This document shows, piece after piece, positions 8,439 through 18,198 of a stretch of DNA of 53,569 bases. The DNA comes from Candidatus Azobacteroides sp. (GTDB taxonomy: Bacteria > Bacteroidota > Bacteroidia > Bacteroidales > Azobacteroidaceae). Position 1 is the stretch's first letter, and every line of letters begins with the position of its first letter. A program made the position numbers and the translations under genes. The notes beneath the pieces are model-generated. The model searched no databases, had not been told where the DNA came from, and saw nothing but the letters and a program-made list of their open reading frames with translations. Location of the stretch: the NCBI GenBank assembly GCA_009783445.1, contig WRFY01000118.1:1-53569 (forward strand), read 5' to 3'.

Positions 8439-9635
8439 TTATTTTTCATTTCTTAACGATTCATCCTTTCCGAAAACAGAAATGCTTGAAGCCAATGCGA
8501 GGATACAAATTCCTAATATTGCAATAAAAGTATAAGAATAACGGAGATTCGTCACCGTGGCAATATAGCCTATCAGAGGCGGCCCCATCAAAAACCCCAA
8601 AAAGCCAATACTGGATACAATGGTAAGCGCGAGGCTGGGGGATATTCGGGTCTTTTGTCCAGCAGCGCTGTAGAGGGTGGGTATGATGCCTGCCGTTCCA
8701 AATCCAGTGATCATAAAGGCAATAATAACCGGAACAAGATGAGGAAAAATTACAGCGGTAAACAATCCTGCGCCAATGAGAGTTCCTCCGACTTGTACAA
8801 TGCGTTGCCTTCCCCATTTTTGAGTGGCTCTGTCGATCATAAAACGTCCTGAAGCCATCGTGATCATATAAGCCGCTAAACCCATTGGAGCCAAGTGTTT
8901 CGGCATTCCTACCACATCAATCAGATAGAGACCGCTCCAGTCGGCCATCGCTCCTTCGGCAGCCAGACTGCAAAATGCGAGCATCCCCAACAGAAACAGA
9001 AAAGTTTCCGGCTTTCGTTTCTTTCTTGCCGCGATGTCCGCAGGGTCTTTCTCCTTTTTGATATCCGGTTGAAGGTATGGACGGTTTATGATCAAAGTCG
9101 CAATGACCAGCGTTCCAACAATACAAAAATGATAAATAGGACGCAGATGGATTGATGCCATTAATAATCCGATGGCGGCTCCGGCGAGTCCGGCAAGACT
9201 CCAGCCTCCGTGAAAAGAAGCCATAATCGGTTTATTATAAACGGCTTCAAGGCTTATTGCCTGCGTATTGACGGATATATTACAGAAATTACCGCAAAAA
9301 CCGAATGCAATCAGGCTCATTATCAAGCTATATTCGGTAGCGGACAATCCGATAAACAGTAGAACAACGACATAACACAAAAGAGCTAAGGGCAGTATTT
9401 TTTTACTTCCCACTTTGGATACAATTAATCCGGAGATTGTCATACTGCAAATCTGTCCAATGGGAATCATTAACAATATAGTTCCCCATCCCGCATCATT
9501 TAATTGCAAGGCGCTTTTTATATCGGGAATCCGGCTCGCCCAACTGGAAAAACAAAGACCTATACAAAAGTACAAACAAAAGATGGCCGCCCGAATCCGG
9601 CCTTTGGATACTGTATCTGCGCTGATCTGCTCCAC
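8439..9635 (-). CDS. Major facilitator superfamily transporter
   Basis: A 398-residue membrane protein with about 12 hydrophobic segments. The N-terminal half contains the MFS-like GRIRAAIFCLYFCIGLCFSSWASRIPDIK, a pattern seen in the YbjJ-like branch of the superfamily. Its substrate cannot be inferred. It follows the GH13 gene by 31 bases and is last in the dnaG-amylase-MFS run, so a link to sugar or oligosaccharide handling is possible but only from context. Confidence 0.82.
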   Translation of the reverse strand: MEQISADTVSKGRIRAAIFCLYFCIGLCFSSWASRIPDIKSALQLNDAGWGTILLMIPIGQICSMTISGLIVSKVGSKKILPLALLCYVVVLLFIGLSATEYSLIMSLIAFGFCGNFCNISVNTQAISLEAVYNKPIMASFHGGWSLAGLAGAAIGLLMASIHLRPIYHFCIVGTLVIATLIINRPYLQPDIKKEKDPADIAARKKRKPETFLFLLGMLAFCSLAAEGAMADWSGLYLIDVVGMPKHLAPMGLAAYMITMASGRFMIDRATQKWGRQRIVQVGGTLIGAGLFTAVIFPHLVPVIIAFMITGFGTAGIIPTLYSAAGQKTRISPSLALTIVSSIGFLGFLMGPPLIGYIATVTNLRYSYTFIAILGICILALASSISVFGKDESLRNEK

Positions 9636-9666
9636 TTTATTTCATCTGCGTTCTTATATTTCTTAT

Positions 9667-11334
9667 TTAGGAGTTCACAAATTGAATTATCACGGCATTG
9701 TGCGCCGGCAAATAAACCGGATAAAAGGAATCTCGTTTGAGAGCGGCAGATTCATTTTTGTTGGTAATCAAATTTTTTACTCGATGAAAGTTTTTTTCTT
9801 CTATTATCCCAAAATACGCGAAAGCGTGTTCCGGCAAAAAAATGCTTATTTCTTGATCCGTATCGCCGAAATGAGCAACAATCAACAACAATTCACCTTC
9901 GTGATAGCGCATATAGGCAAATTGCTTATCCGGATCGAAATGATCGCTTGCCGGATTCACGTACATCAAATCGTAAAATTTACCTTCCCGGATGGCTTTG
10001 CTACAGTTGCATTCCTGCAATATCGTTGCATAATAACGGCGAAGTTTTTTCTGATCTTCCGTAAGTTCTTGCCGAAAAGAGAAAATACTCCAGTAATCAA
10101 AAATAGAAGTTCGTCCGTCGCAACCGCTGAAGCCTTCCGTATCCATTCCCCGCTCTCCCAATTCTTGTCCAAAATAAAGCATAAAAGGATTGCTGCTCAA
10201 GGTGGCAGAAACGATCAGCGCCGGAAGCGCATGGAAAGGATTTCCAGCAAAAAAATCCGACGCAATTCGTTGTTCGTCGTGGTTTTCCAAAAAATTCAAC
10301 ATCTGAGTCTGAATGTCGCCGACCGATTGCCAGCAATGTGTGAGCGTTTTAGCTGGTTGTTCGCCGGCAACAACCGCTCGAAGCGTGTCGTAAAGTCCCA
10401 CTTTGTCGTAAAGATAATCGAATTTTCCGGTATGAAGATAATTCCGGTATTGATACGGATCGTAAACTTCGGCAATAAACGCGATAGCGGGATGTTGTTC
10501 TTTCACTTGAGGAATAGCCCAAGCCCAGAATTCCACTGGGGTCATTTCGACCATATCGCACCGAAAGCCATCCACGCCTTTATTGGCCCAGAAAAGCAGA
10601 ATATCCCGCATTTTTTTCCAAGTAGATAAATCGGGAGAAAAATAAGTTTGCCCGCCATGGATATAATCAATCCCATAATTAAGTTTCACCGTTTCGTACC
10701 AGTCATTCCGGGTAGGATGAGCCGAAAAACAATCGTTTCCGGTAGCTTTGGCCGGATATTCCAGATAATCGCCAATTTCCGATTCCAGACTGAAATCGGG
10801 AGCAAAAGTTTGCCCCGGAATGTAGTAAAAATTGTTATCTGGAGCAAAAGCCATCTCTGGACGATCGAATGCGCCCAAATCTTCGATTCCTTCCGGTCGA
10901 ACATCCGAGTGGTATTGACGCGCTACGTGGTTGGGAACAAAATCGATAATCACTTTCAGTCCAGTACGGTGAGTCCGTTCAACCAAGGCTTCAAACTCAG
11001 CCATTCTTTCCGAAACATTTTCCGCCAAATCCGGATCAATATCGTAATAATCCTTGATGGCATAAGGAGATCCCGCTTTCCCTTTGACGATTGCCGGATG
11101 ATCTTTCCGTATTCCCCATGCCGTATAATCGGTCTGCGTAGCATGTTCCAGCAAACCAGTATACCAGATATGGGTACATCCCATAGTCTTTATTTCGTTT
11201 AATACTTTGTCGGTAAAATCCGACAATTTGCCGCAGCCGTTTTCTTCCTTGCTTCCATTGAAAACGGGATGCAAGCGCCGGTTTCCAAATAATCGCGGCA
11301 AAACTTGGTAAATAATGATCTTTTCGCGTTTCAT
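9667..11334 (-). CDS. Alpha-amylase family glycoside hydrolase (GH13)
   Basis: A cytoplasmic GH13 enzyme, since no signal peptide is present. The conserved regions are in order: DFVPNH at about residues 131-136, GFRCDMVEM with the nucleophile Asp at about 260, FIAEVYDP with the acid/base Glu at about 289, and ENHDEQR with the third Asp at about 353. It probably acts on alpha-glucans or maltooligosaccharides; whether it hydrolyses or transfers is not evident. The ATG at 11334 is chosen over upstream codons since MKREKIIIYQVLPRLFG is the family-like start. It begins 5 bases after the dnaG stop, so the two are co-transcribed. Confidence 0.88.
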   Translation of the reverse strand: MKREKIIIYQVLPRLFGNRRLHPVFNGSKEENGCGKLSDFTDKVLNEIKTMGCTHIWYTGLLEHATQTDYTAWGIRKDHPAIVKGKAGSPYAIKDYYDIDPDLAENVSERMAEFEALVERTHRTGLKVIIDFVPNHVARQYHSDVRPEGIEDLGAFDRPEMAFAPDNNFYYIPGQTFAPDFSLESEIGDYLEYPAKATGNDCFSAHPTRNDWYETVKLNYGIDYIHGGQTYFSPDLSTWKKMRDILLFWANKGVDGFRCDMVEMTPVEFWAWAIPQVKEQHPAIAFIAEVYDPYQYRNYLHTGKFDYLYDKVGLYDTLRAVVAGEQPAKTLTHCWQSVGDIQTQMLNFLENHDEQRIASDFFAGNPFHALPALIVSATLSSNPFMLYFGQELGERGMDTEGFSGCDGRTSIFDYWSIFSFRQELTEDQKKLRRYYATILQECNCSKAIREGKFYDLMYVNPASDHFDPDKQFAYMRYHEGELLLIVAHFGDTDQEISIFLPEHAFAYFGIIEEKNFHRVKNLITNKNESAALKRDSFYPVYLPAHNAVIIQFVNS

Positions 11335-11339
11335 TGAAA

Positions 11340-13370
11340 TTATATTTTCGTAATAATTCGTTCGTGCAAACGTAAAGCTATCTCTTTTTTGAAATCTTTC
11401 CACAATTCCATCAATTGCCTGATTAAACGATCGGCTTCGATTCGATCGTTATTTTCTTCCGCCATTTTGATTTGTACATTCAAATCGTCCATCTCCTGCC
11501 TCAAAATAGCATCTTTGTAATTATACAACACATACGGCACTTGTTCCAACAACATTTTATTTCTTTCCATATTGATTCGCTCTTCTTCTCTTTTTTCATC
11601 CCTTCCCAGATTTTGATGTTTAAAATAAATTTTACTCATGATATAGCGGTCGGTGGAGATATCCACTGCAAAACGGCTGATCTCCGGATCTGGATGATTT
11701 CTGAAATACGATTCGGACACAAAATCTTCCTCTCTGCATTTTCGGCAAGCTTCTTCCAATATTTTGTTGTACAACGGATTTTGAAATTCTCTTTCATCTT
11801 CTTTCAAGTCGAACGCAATGAATTCGGTCACATTTAAGGAAACTTTTTCTTGCGATTCCTCATCCATATAAACAAAACATTGTTCTCCGTAGCGGATCAC
11901 ATAATACATAATATTTCTTTCATACTCTTCGAAAGGCGATTGTATTTTTTTTTCTTGCAAGGAAAAACGATTCGGCGCTTCTTCTGCCGGAAACGGCGCA
12001 AGCGTTTCCTTGATTTCTTTGGTTTGTTCAGGATCGGGATAAAGCGTTTTTTTCTTTTGCAAAAGCAGCTCCTGCCGTTTTTTGGCAATGCTTGCAACCA
12101 ATACCCGTTCGTCGATATCGAGCAGTCTGGAACATTCTTTGACATACACCAAGCGGATAATTTCTTCCGGTATCAGGGCTATCGTTTGGACAATTTCCGT
12201 GATGATGCGCACTTTTTGTATCGGATCGTTTCCAGCCTCCTGAAGCAACAAATTGGTTTTGAAATGAACAAAATCCGTTTCGTGTTGACTGATATAGGCC
12301 TGAAAGGCGGAAGCGGATTGTTTTTGCGAAAAGGAATCCGGATCTTCTCCTTCGGGAAGCAAAACCACCTTGATGTTCAAACCGGCTTCGAGCAACAAGT
12401 CGATTCCCCGTACGGCCGCCTTGATTCCGGCGGCATCGCCATCGTAAAGGACTGTCACATTATTCGTAAACCGACGAATCAACCGGATTTGACCAAGAGT
12501 AAGAGCGGTGCCGGAAGAAGCTACTACGTTTTCAATGCCAGCTTGATGCATGGAAATCACGTCGGTATATCCTTCCACCAAAAAACAACAATCCTGTTTG
12601 ACTATGGCCTGACGGGCAAAATAAATGCCGTACAGTTCGTTGCTTTTGTGGTAAATATCGCTTTCGGGCGAATTGACGTATTTGGCCGTTTTTTCTTCTT
12701 TTTTCAGAATACGTCCGCCAAAAGCGACTACTTTTCCCGACAAAGTGAGAACAGGAAAAATAACTCGTCCCCGGAAGCGATCGTACAAATTCTGATGGTC
12801 GCCCACGATAGTCAATCCGCTTTTTTCGAGATAATCTAATTGATATCCGGCTTTCAAAGCTTCTTGGGTGAAGGAATTGCGAATGTCGAGAGCATAACCC
12901 AACTGGAATTTCCGGATGATATCTTCTCGGAAACCTCTTTCGCGGAAATAAGACAATCCGATGTTTTGTCCTTCTTCTGTCAGGAAAAGATTGGACGAAA
13001 ACGTTTTCTGAGCAAAGCCGTTCAGAATGAACATCGCCTCGCGATCGCTTTGGGCTTGCTTTTGCTCGTCGGTTATTTCCGTTTCACGAACTTCGATTCC
13101 GTATTTTTTAGCCAAATATTTCAGGGCTTCCGGGTACGAAAGTTGTTCGTGTTTCATAATGAAATGGATAGGCGTACCCCCTTCGCCGCAAGCAAAACAC
13201 TTACAGATATTTTTAGCCGGAGAAACAACGAACGAAGGCGTCCGATCTTCATGGAAAGGACATAACCCCTTGTAATTGACCCCGCTTTTCCGCAAAGTGA
13301 TAAAATCCGACACCACATCATATATTTGTGCCGCCGATTGAATCCGTTCTATGGTAGCTGCATCGATCAT
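11340..13370 (-). CDS. dnaG: DNA primase
   Basis: DnaG synthesises RNA primers at the replication fork. The N-terminal CHC2 zinc finger is seen as CPFH (Cys37, His40) and CxxC (Cys58, Cys61). The TOPRIM core has VEGYTDVISMHQAG and LYDGDAAG with the metal-binding acidic residues. The C-terminal region carries the helicase-interaction part. Its 676 residues are normal. The start MIDAATIERIQSAAQI matches Bacteroidota primases. A -7 box ends only 5 bases from the ATG, which would make the message leaderless or nearly so. First gene of dnaG-GH13-MFS. Confidence 0.96.
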   Translation of the reverse strand: MIDAATIERIQSAAQIYDVVSDFITLRKSGVNYKGLCPFHEDRTPSFVVSPAKNICKCFACGEGGTPIHFIMKHEQLSYPEALKYLAKKYGIEVRETEITDEQKQAQSDREAMFILNGFAQKTFSSNLFLTEEGQNIGLSYFRERGFREDIIRKFQLGYALDIRNSFTQEALKAGYQLDYLEKSGLTIVGDHQNLYDRFRGRVIFPVLTLSGKVVAFGGRILKKEEKTAKYVNSPESDIYHKSNELYGIYFARQAIVKQDCCFLVEGYTDVISMHQAGIENVVASSGTALTLGQIRLIRRFTNNVTVLYDGDAAGIKAAVRGIDLLLEAGLNIKVVLLPEGEDPDSFSQKQSASAFQAYISQHETDFVHFKTNLLLQEAGNDPIQKVRIITEIVQTIALIPEEIIRLVYVKECSRLLDIDERVLVASIAKKRQELLLQKKKTLYPDPEQTKEIKETLAPFPAEEAPNRFSLQEKKIQSPFEEYERNIMYYVIRYGEQCFVYMDEESQEKVSLNVTEFIAFDLKEDEREFQNPLYNKILEEACRKCREEDFVSESYFRNHPDPEISRFAVDISTDRYIMSKIYFKHQNLGRDEKREEERINMERNKMLLEQVPYVLYNYKDAILRQEMDDLNVQIKMAEENNDRIEADRLIRQLMELWKDFKKEIALRLHERIITKI

Positions 13371-13375
13371 CGAGG

Positions 13376-13383
13376 CAAAGTTA
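13376..13383 (-). promoter_or_regulatory. -7 box abutting dnaG
   Basis: On the minus strand this is TAACTTTG, then CCTCG and the dnaG ATG at 13370. The usual spacing to the transcription start would place +1 at or next to the start codon. No -33 TTTG is evident. Confidence 0.4.
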
Positions 13384-13527
13384 AGTCAAAGTAATCGAAT
13401 TTTCTTAACCATTTTCTTTCCATATTCCTTAATTTTGGTTTTTTTAAAACATGGCGGGGATATAAAAAGTATGTATATCATTTCTTATTTCTTTGAGGCA
13501 GTTAATATTCTTTTTCCTTGTTTTCCA

Positions 13528-13890
13528 TTATTCACATAGCATAGTGTCAAATTCTATATGAAGTTGTGTCGCGCCATCATTATTAACAGTAATCCATTTG
13601 TAATTGATAAGTACATACGTATTACCGCCATCTATCGTTACCCATTCATCTATACCTTTTGCGCCGTTTTTTAAATCATCTTTTACTGTAAGTCCTATAG
13701 GCACAGTATAATTCCTTCCCTTAACCAAATACTTACATCTATTTGTTCTTACAGCTTCTTCAGCTTGTGCTTGGGATATGAATTTTGATTTAGTAAGCGT
13801 GGGTAAAGTGTTATTTACTTGAATTGGCGTCATGGATGTTGCACAAGAGGCAAAAAGCATAATAATTCCAATTAGTAGATTTAATTTCAT
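13528..13890 (-). CDS. Small hypothetical lipoprotein
   Basis: A protein of about 120 residues with a lipoprotein signal (LLIGIIMLFASC, lipobox FASC). The mature part contains KSKFISQAQAEEAVRTNRCKYLVKGRNYTVPIG, then a section rich in beta-type residues with WVTIDGGNTYVLINYKW. I do not recognise it with confidence. The ATG at 13890 is preferred to the one at 13902 because the signal sequence begins there. A TATCTTTG -7 box lies upstream at 13929-13936. It belongs to a run of poorly conserved leftward genes between dnaG and the ABC exporter. Confidence 0.75.
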   Translation of the reverse strand: MKLNLLIGIIMLFASCATSMTPIQVNNTLPTLTKSKFISQAQAEEAVRTNRCKYLVKGRNYTVPIGLTVKDDLKNGAKGIDEWVTIDGGNTYVLINYKWITVNNDGATQLHIEFDTMLCE

Positions 13891-13928
13891 TAATTTAATC
13901 ATATCGACATAAACGTTTTATATTTATG

Positions 13929-13936
13929 CAAAGATA
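13929..13936 (-). promoter_or_regulatory. -7 box upstream of small lipoprotein
   Basis: Minus-strand TATCTTTG followed by C, about 40 bases before the ATG at 13890. No clear -33 element. Confidence 0.45.
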
Positions 13937-14101
13937 CGCATATTTTGGTAAAGAAAAAGATTGAGGCGCTATGAAAAATAAATAGCCATCCAAGTTCAAA
14001 TTGATAGAACTTGAACTTTGTACAATACTCTGGTGAAATCGGGTATATGAGTTGATCGTTCAAAATACCATAAACGCCTCCAAATTGTTTCTTCCATACA
14101 A

Positions 14102-14728
14102 TTAATTTAGTCCTTTGCAATAGCCAAGATAGAAAGGTGCAAAATATTGTGAACTATCAAGTTTATACTGATTGATAGTAATTAAAAGATCATCTTTTAT
14201 TATAATACTGTCGCCAAAACAGCGTGGTTTCGCTGTTGAATAATGCAAAAACAGGCTGTCTGTTCTTTGTTTGTATGTGCCATAAAACCATTCACTATAA
14301 AAAAATACGCCTGTCCAATGTAGTTCAAAAGTTTGGTCTTCCCTAAACTTCAATGTTGCTTGATTTTGTGTGCCTTCAAAACAGGCTCTAATGATAACTT
14401 TACTTTCCAATTTTTCAGAAGTAAGTCGATAGGGACTTAAAAGTGTATAGATTAATATTACTGCACAAATAGTAAATGATATAAAAGTCCAAATTGTCAA
14501 GTTTTTTCTATTTCGAAAAATATCAATCAGTCCTTTGATGCAATAGACTATCATAGCAATAAATGTTATTGGAATAAGAAGCGTCAAAATTAAAAAAATC
14601 ACTCCACCTGTATATTTGTCAATGTGATAATAAAAAATTGTCAATAATAAATATATACAGCATATTATCGAAGTTATTAATATTCGCTTTTGATAGTTGT
14701 TATTTTTCCCTATTATATTCGCCATCAT
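14102..14728 (-). CDS. Hypothetical membrane protein
   Basis: Unrecognised 208-residue protein. Three hydrophobic segments lie in the first half (about residues 17-33, 41-65 and 79-99), followed by a soluble C-terminal domain containing SEKLESKVIIRACFEGTQN and a tryptophan/tyrosine-rich stretch, WTGVFFYSEWFYGTYK. This suggests a membrane-anchored extracytoplasmic domain. It starts 41 bases after the SH3-domain gene ends and may be co-transcribed with it. Composition is more AT-rich than the flanking housekeeping genes, which would fit acquired DNA, but this is impression only. Confidence 0.7.
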   Translation of the reverse strand: MMANIIGKNNNYQKRILITSIICCIYLLLTIFYYHIDKYTGGVIFLILTLLIPITFIAMIVYCIKGLIDIFRNRKNLTIWTFISFTICAVILIYTLLSPYRLTSEKLESKVIIRACFEGTQNQATLKFREDQTFELHWTGVFFYSEWFYGTYKQRTDSLFLHYSTAKPRCFGDSIIIKDDLLITINQYKLDSSQYFAPFYLGYCKGLN

Positions 14729-14769
14729 TTAATTTACGTCAGGTAATGACCGCTAACGGGCAGCATAAA

Positions 14770-16050
14770 TTATTCATCTTCATCTCCATTTCCGTATATT
14801 ATTAGCGGCTCTTCTTTTAAATGCTTTAATCTATTATTCGACAGATAACCTTTGGTTCCCGAAGGAAGCAGTACTTTAACCCAAGAAGGGTTCCCGGGAA
14901 TAGATTCATACATAAATGTAACATCTTTAAGTACCATAGCTATTACCGGAGCGCTTATGGAAGGACGAGTACGCACATTTACGTACCCGTCAGTATCGTT
15001 TATGACAGCCAAATTCATGCCGTTATTTCCATACCGCTCCCTCATAGGATCCATATTCGTATAAGGATCATCGGCATTGCGTAAGGGAGGCAACAGCGCT
15101 ACCTCCATCCACTTGCCATCGCGTAAGAAAGCCAGATAAGATCCGCCGTCGGCGCCCCAAATGGTATGTTCGGTATTGTCGGATACCCCAATGCATATAA
15201 AAATTCCATTATAGCGGACTATACTCTCCCATTCGCCGTTGCGGTCTGTCCATATTTGGGATTCATACCCTTCCCCATAACTCTGTATATAAATATTTCC
15301 TTGGGCGTCAAACGTAGGCTCTCCAAAAAATTCACGGGGACGGAGCGTTAGCGTCTTTCCTTCGGGAGTGGCGATAGTATATGGTTGAGTAGTAGCTGAA
15401 TAACATTTATTCTTCCAGCATATTTCATTGTTAGGCATTGAAATCCAAGAATCGTATTGTATCCACTCATTTTGTGTAACGGAATAAGAATAATAGGTTT
15501 GTCCTTCGAACGTAATTTTGTCTCCAGATACATGTACACGAGGTTCGCTGCCATTATATTTTACAGGGCTGCGTGATAATTCTCTAAAGCCATTACCGTC
15601 GAAAAGATAGAGTATTATTTGTCTCACTGTATCGCATACAACAGCAACGGTTTCGTTCGCAGGAAAAAACACATCTACTCCAAAACCCCACGGAAGAATC
15701 GGGTATGCGTATTTTGTCCACTCATTTCCGTCATAGCGCATTAAATAGCTGTCCGGGGGCAGTTCTTCTGCCGAATAGCTTATGTTCCACCAAGATCCCT
15801 CCCAGCCCCACAAATCTCCTTCCGGAGAACTGGCTATAACCCGTACATCTACACCCTCCTTAACGTTTTTCATGCGAAAAGGCAGTCCGTTTATCATTTT
15901 GATACAGGCCCATCCCCCCAAAAACACATACTCGCCTTTGGTGGAAATGATATTAACTCTGGAATAACCGTATGCTTCCATGTCGTTTGCTGTGCAAATA
16001 AGCATAACCGTTATCATTAAAGAGGTTAAAAATAAGTTTTTGGGCATCAT
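14770..16050 (-). CDS. Secreted protein with propeller-like repeats and C-terminal SH3 domain
   Basis: A secreted protein of about 426 residues. A hydrophobic signal (FLTSLMITVMLICTA) is followed by a middle part with spaced Trp-rich segments (DLWGWEGSW, YDGNEWTKYA, IWTDRNGEWESIVRYNG), resembling blades of a beta-propeller sensor. The C-terminus, about residues 350-415, is a bacterial SH3-type domain (GYVNVRTRPSISAPVIAMV...WVKVLLPSGTKGYLS), of the kind that binds cell-wall peptides. The ATG at 16050 is used; the upstream TTG at 16062 is unnecessary. Function unknown. Confidence 0.78.
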   Translation of the reverse strand: MMPKNLFLTSLMITVMLICTANDMEAYGYSRVNIISTKGEYVFLGGWACIKMINGLPFRMKNVKEGVDVRVIASSPEGDLWGWEGSWWNISYSAEELPPDSYLMRYDGNEWTKYAYPILPWGFGVDVFFPANETVAVVCDTVRQIILYLFDGNGFRELSRSPVKYNGSEPRVHVSGDKITFEGQTYYSYSVTQNEWIQYDSWISMPNNEICWKNKCYSATTQPYTIATPEGKTLTLRPREFFGEPTFDAQGNIYIQSYGEGYESQIWTDRNGEWESIVRYNGIFICIGVSDNTEHTIWGADGGSYLAFLRDGKWMEVALLPPLRNADDPYTNMDPMRERYGNNGMNLAVINDTDGYVNVRTRPSISAPVIAMVLKDVTFMYESIPGNPSWVKVLLPSGTKGYLSNNRLKHLKEEPLIIYGNGDEDE

Positions 16051-16278
16051 AATCTTTTTCAAATGTTTCTTTAATTTTGTGATTAAATTGATTGGCCTAA
16101 TTTTGTACTGTGAATGTAAAATTACACAATTTTCACGAAGAAGGCAAATTGTTTTTCAATAATACATCGTTTTCTTTCGGTTAAATTCAATTTTATAACT
16201 GATATTTGGAACCGTCTTGTATGAGGAATCTCGTTTTGCGGGATTAAATTATTGAGTTAATATTTCATAAATTATTGA

Positions 16279-17097
16279 TTATCTATTTTTCTCCGACTGT
16301 GCATAAAAGAACGTTCCTATGATCAAACAAACAGTCGTTAATAAGGCAATGGCTGCAAAATTTACAATCGGATTGAACATGACTACGCTTTTGTATTCCT
16401 CCGTCCCAGAATAAACGACGGCACGAGTGAGATCAAGACAATAAGTCATGGGCATGAGACGGCTAAGAATCATCAACACGCCGGTTGAATGGTTGATTGG
16501 AACGATAGCGCCCGATAAAAACATCTGCGGCATGGTAATCAATATCACGGCAAAATTCGCTGTCTTTCTGCTTTTGATCAATCCAATTAAAATCATCGAC
16601 ATCGCTCCGCCTGCAAGGCACACCAGCGGAGATAGGGCAAGAATCATAAGAAGCTGGATTAGGGGCAAGGTTATTCCCATGATAAGCCCGACGATCAACG
16701 TTCCTGCCATACTGACGATCGCGCCGAATGACGCGCCAAAAATTTTACCTACGACAAGCGAATAACGCGAAACAGGCGACACAAGCATTTCTTGATTAAA
16801 ATCGGTTTCATGGTCATCCACCAAAGACGACATACCTGTACACGTCACCATAAATAACATATTGATCAGCATCCCAACCAACATAAATTTTGCAAAGCCG
16901 AATTCCAGTCCGCTTGCCATATTTTGCGACAGATTGCCGCCTATCATGCCCATAAACATAATAGGCATCACAAGACTCATCGCTATCGTGCCGGGCGATT
17001 TGAAAAACACCGTTATTTCTCGTGCCATAACCGCAATGACGGCATTCATTTCTCTTAAAAACCGCGATTTTCTTTTTATCAATAATTGTTCACTCAT
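16279..17097 (-). CDS. ABC-2 type transporter permease
   Basis: A 272-residue permease with six hydrophobic segments of the ABC-2/DrrB type. The segment FNQEMLVSPVSRYSLVVGKIFGA matches the conserved ABC-2 loop. It starts with a 4-base overlap (ATGA) after the ATPase gene, so the two are translationally coupled. Together they form a drug or lipid exporter of the daunorubicin-resistance type; the substrate is unknown. Confidence 0.9.
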   Translation of the reverse strand: MSEQLLIKRKSRFLREMNAVIAVMAREITVFFKSPGTIAMSLVMPIMFMGMIGGNLSQNMASGLEFGFAKFMLVGMLINMLFMVTCTGMSSLVDDHETDFNQEMLVSPVSRYSLVVGKIFGASFGAIVSMAGTLIVGLIMGITLPLIQLLMILALSPLVCLAGGAMSMILIGLIKSRKTANFAVILITMPQMFLSGAIVPINHSTGVLMILSRLMPMTYCLDLTRAVVYSGTEEYKSVVMFNPIVNFAAIALLTTVCLIIGTFFYAQSEKNR

Positions 17098-18035
17098 TGG
17101 ATATCTCCTCCTGTCTTTTTTAAAAATTCTATGTATGCATCCTCCAAGGTGGGCTCGTGGGTTTTGAGGACCGTCAACTCTGTATTCAGTTTTGAAATAA
17201 GCGCTTGTGCGGTTCCTTCATAGGGTACTGCAATATGACTATTGACTGTATAGGGTAATCCAAGCGTCGAGAGTTCGGCTGTTAGCGCGTTTCTGTCTTT
17301 CGCATCTAAAATCAGTTCGTGTTTCAGTAGAACGGTCTTTAGTTCGTCGGGCGATGAGCAAGCAGCGATTTTCCCATGATTGATAATGCAAACCCGGTCT
17401 GCGCCTTCCGCCTCGTCGATATAGTGCGTGGTTAAGAATATAGTTGTACCGTATTGATTGCGCACGGTATTGATATACTCCCACAGCGAACGCCGGCTTA
17501 CCGCATCGAGTCCCTGCGTCGGTTCGTCAAGAAACAAAACCTCCGGCGTATGTATCAAGCTGCGGACAATTTCCAGTTTTCGTTGCATTCCTCCGGATAA
17601 CTTTTTCATAGGCTTAAACAATGCATCCTTTATTCCGACAACATCCGCAAGTTCAAGTACTTTTTCTTTATACGCGGCGGGCATTAGCTTGAAAGCGGGA
17701 CGATAACCGCATACGCCGTAAAGACAAGCGTGGAAGCGAATATTTTCTTCTGCCGTCAATTGCAGGTCTAAGCTCGGCCTTTGGAAAATGATGCCTACTT
17801 TTTCCCTGACTTTACGCGCGTCTTTATTAATACCGAATCCTGCAATTTTCACCTCGCCCGACGTTTTAGAAAGGGTTGTAGTCAATATCGAAATGGTTGT
17901 GGTTTTCCCCGCCCCATTAGGTCCGAGAAAAGCAAAAAATTCGCCCTTTTCCACACTAAAATTGATATTGTCCACCGATGGAGTTCTCGTTCCTTTATAA
18001 CGTTTGACTAAATGGTTTACTTCGATTACATTCAT
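17094..18035 (-). CDS. ABC transporter ATPase, DrrA-like
   Basis: A 313-residue ATPase of the DrrA/CcmA class. Walker A GPNGAGKTT, signature LSGGMQRK and Walker B VLFLDEPTQGLD are followed by the switch His in TTHYIDEAE. The C-terminal extension of about 80 residues is typical of DrrA. It partners the permease with which it overlaps. No drug-synthesis or regulator gene is nearby. Confidence 0.9.
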   Translation of the reverse strand: MNVIEVNHLVKRYKGTRTPSVDNINFSVEKGEFFAFLGPNGAGKTTTISILTTTLSKTSGEVKIAGFGINKDARKVREKVGIIFQRPSLDLQLTAEENIRFHACLYGVCGYRPAFKLMPAAYKEKVLELADVVGIKDALFKPMKKLSGGMQRKLEIVRSLIHTPEVLFLDEPTQGLDAVSRRSLWEYINTVRNQYGTTIFLTTHYIDEAEGADRVCIINHGKIAACSSPDELKTVLLKHELILDAKDRNALTAELSTLGLPYTVNSHIAVPYEGTAQALISKLNTELTVLKTHEPTLEDAYIEFLKKTGGDIQ

Positions 18036-18198
18036 AAGTCCTGTTTTTACAACTATCTCTTTATGTAGACAAACAGGGATGAAAAATATTTTATGTCTTT
18101 TGCAATGTGATGATATGGATGCCGAATCGGTTTATTTCGCCGAAAAGAGAAGATACGTTGCAGAATAAGGAATTATCGTTTATTAAGAGTGGTGATAA

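Noticed and set aside
9415..10629. 404-codon open frame on the plus strand opposite the MFS and GH13 genes
   Set aside because: The antisense product has no recognisable domain, and the minus-strand genes have complete catalytic motifs. It is a shadow frame.
11850..12839. 329-codon plus-strand frame opposite dnaG
   Set aside because: It lies wholly inside dnaG, whose zinc finger and TOPRIM motifs are intact, and has no domain of its own.
13899..14120. 73-codon minus-strand frame between the small lipoprotein and the membrane protein
   Set aside because: It contains the TATCTTTG box of the lipoprotein and shows no family features or clear start context.
14740..14765. GACCGCTAACGGGCAGC as a possible integron attC core
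   Set aside because: It does not fit the RYYYAAC/GTTRRRY pair, and no matching partner arm or integrase is present.
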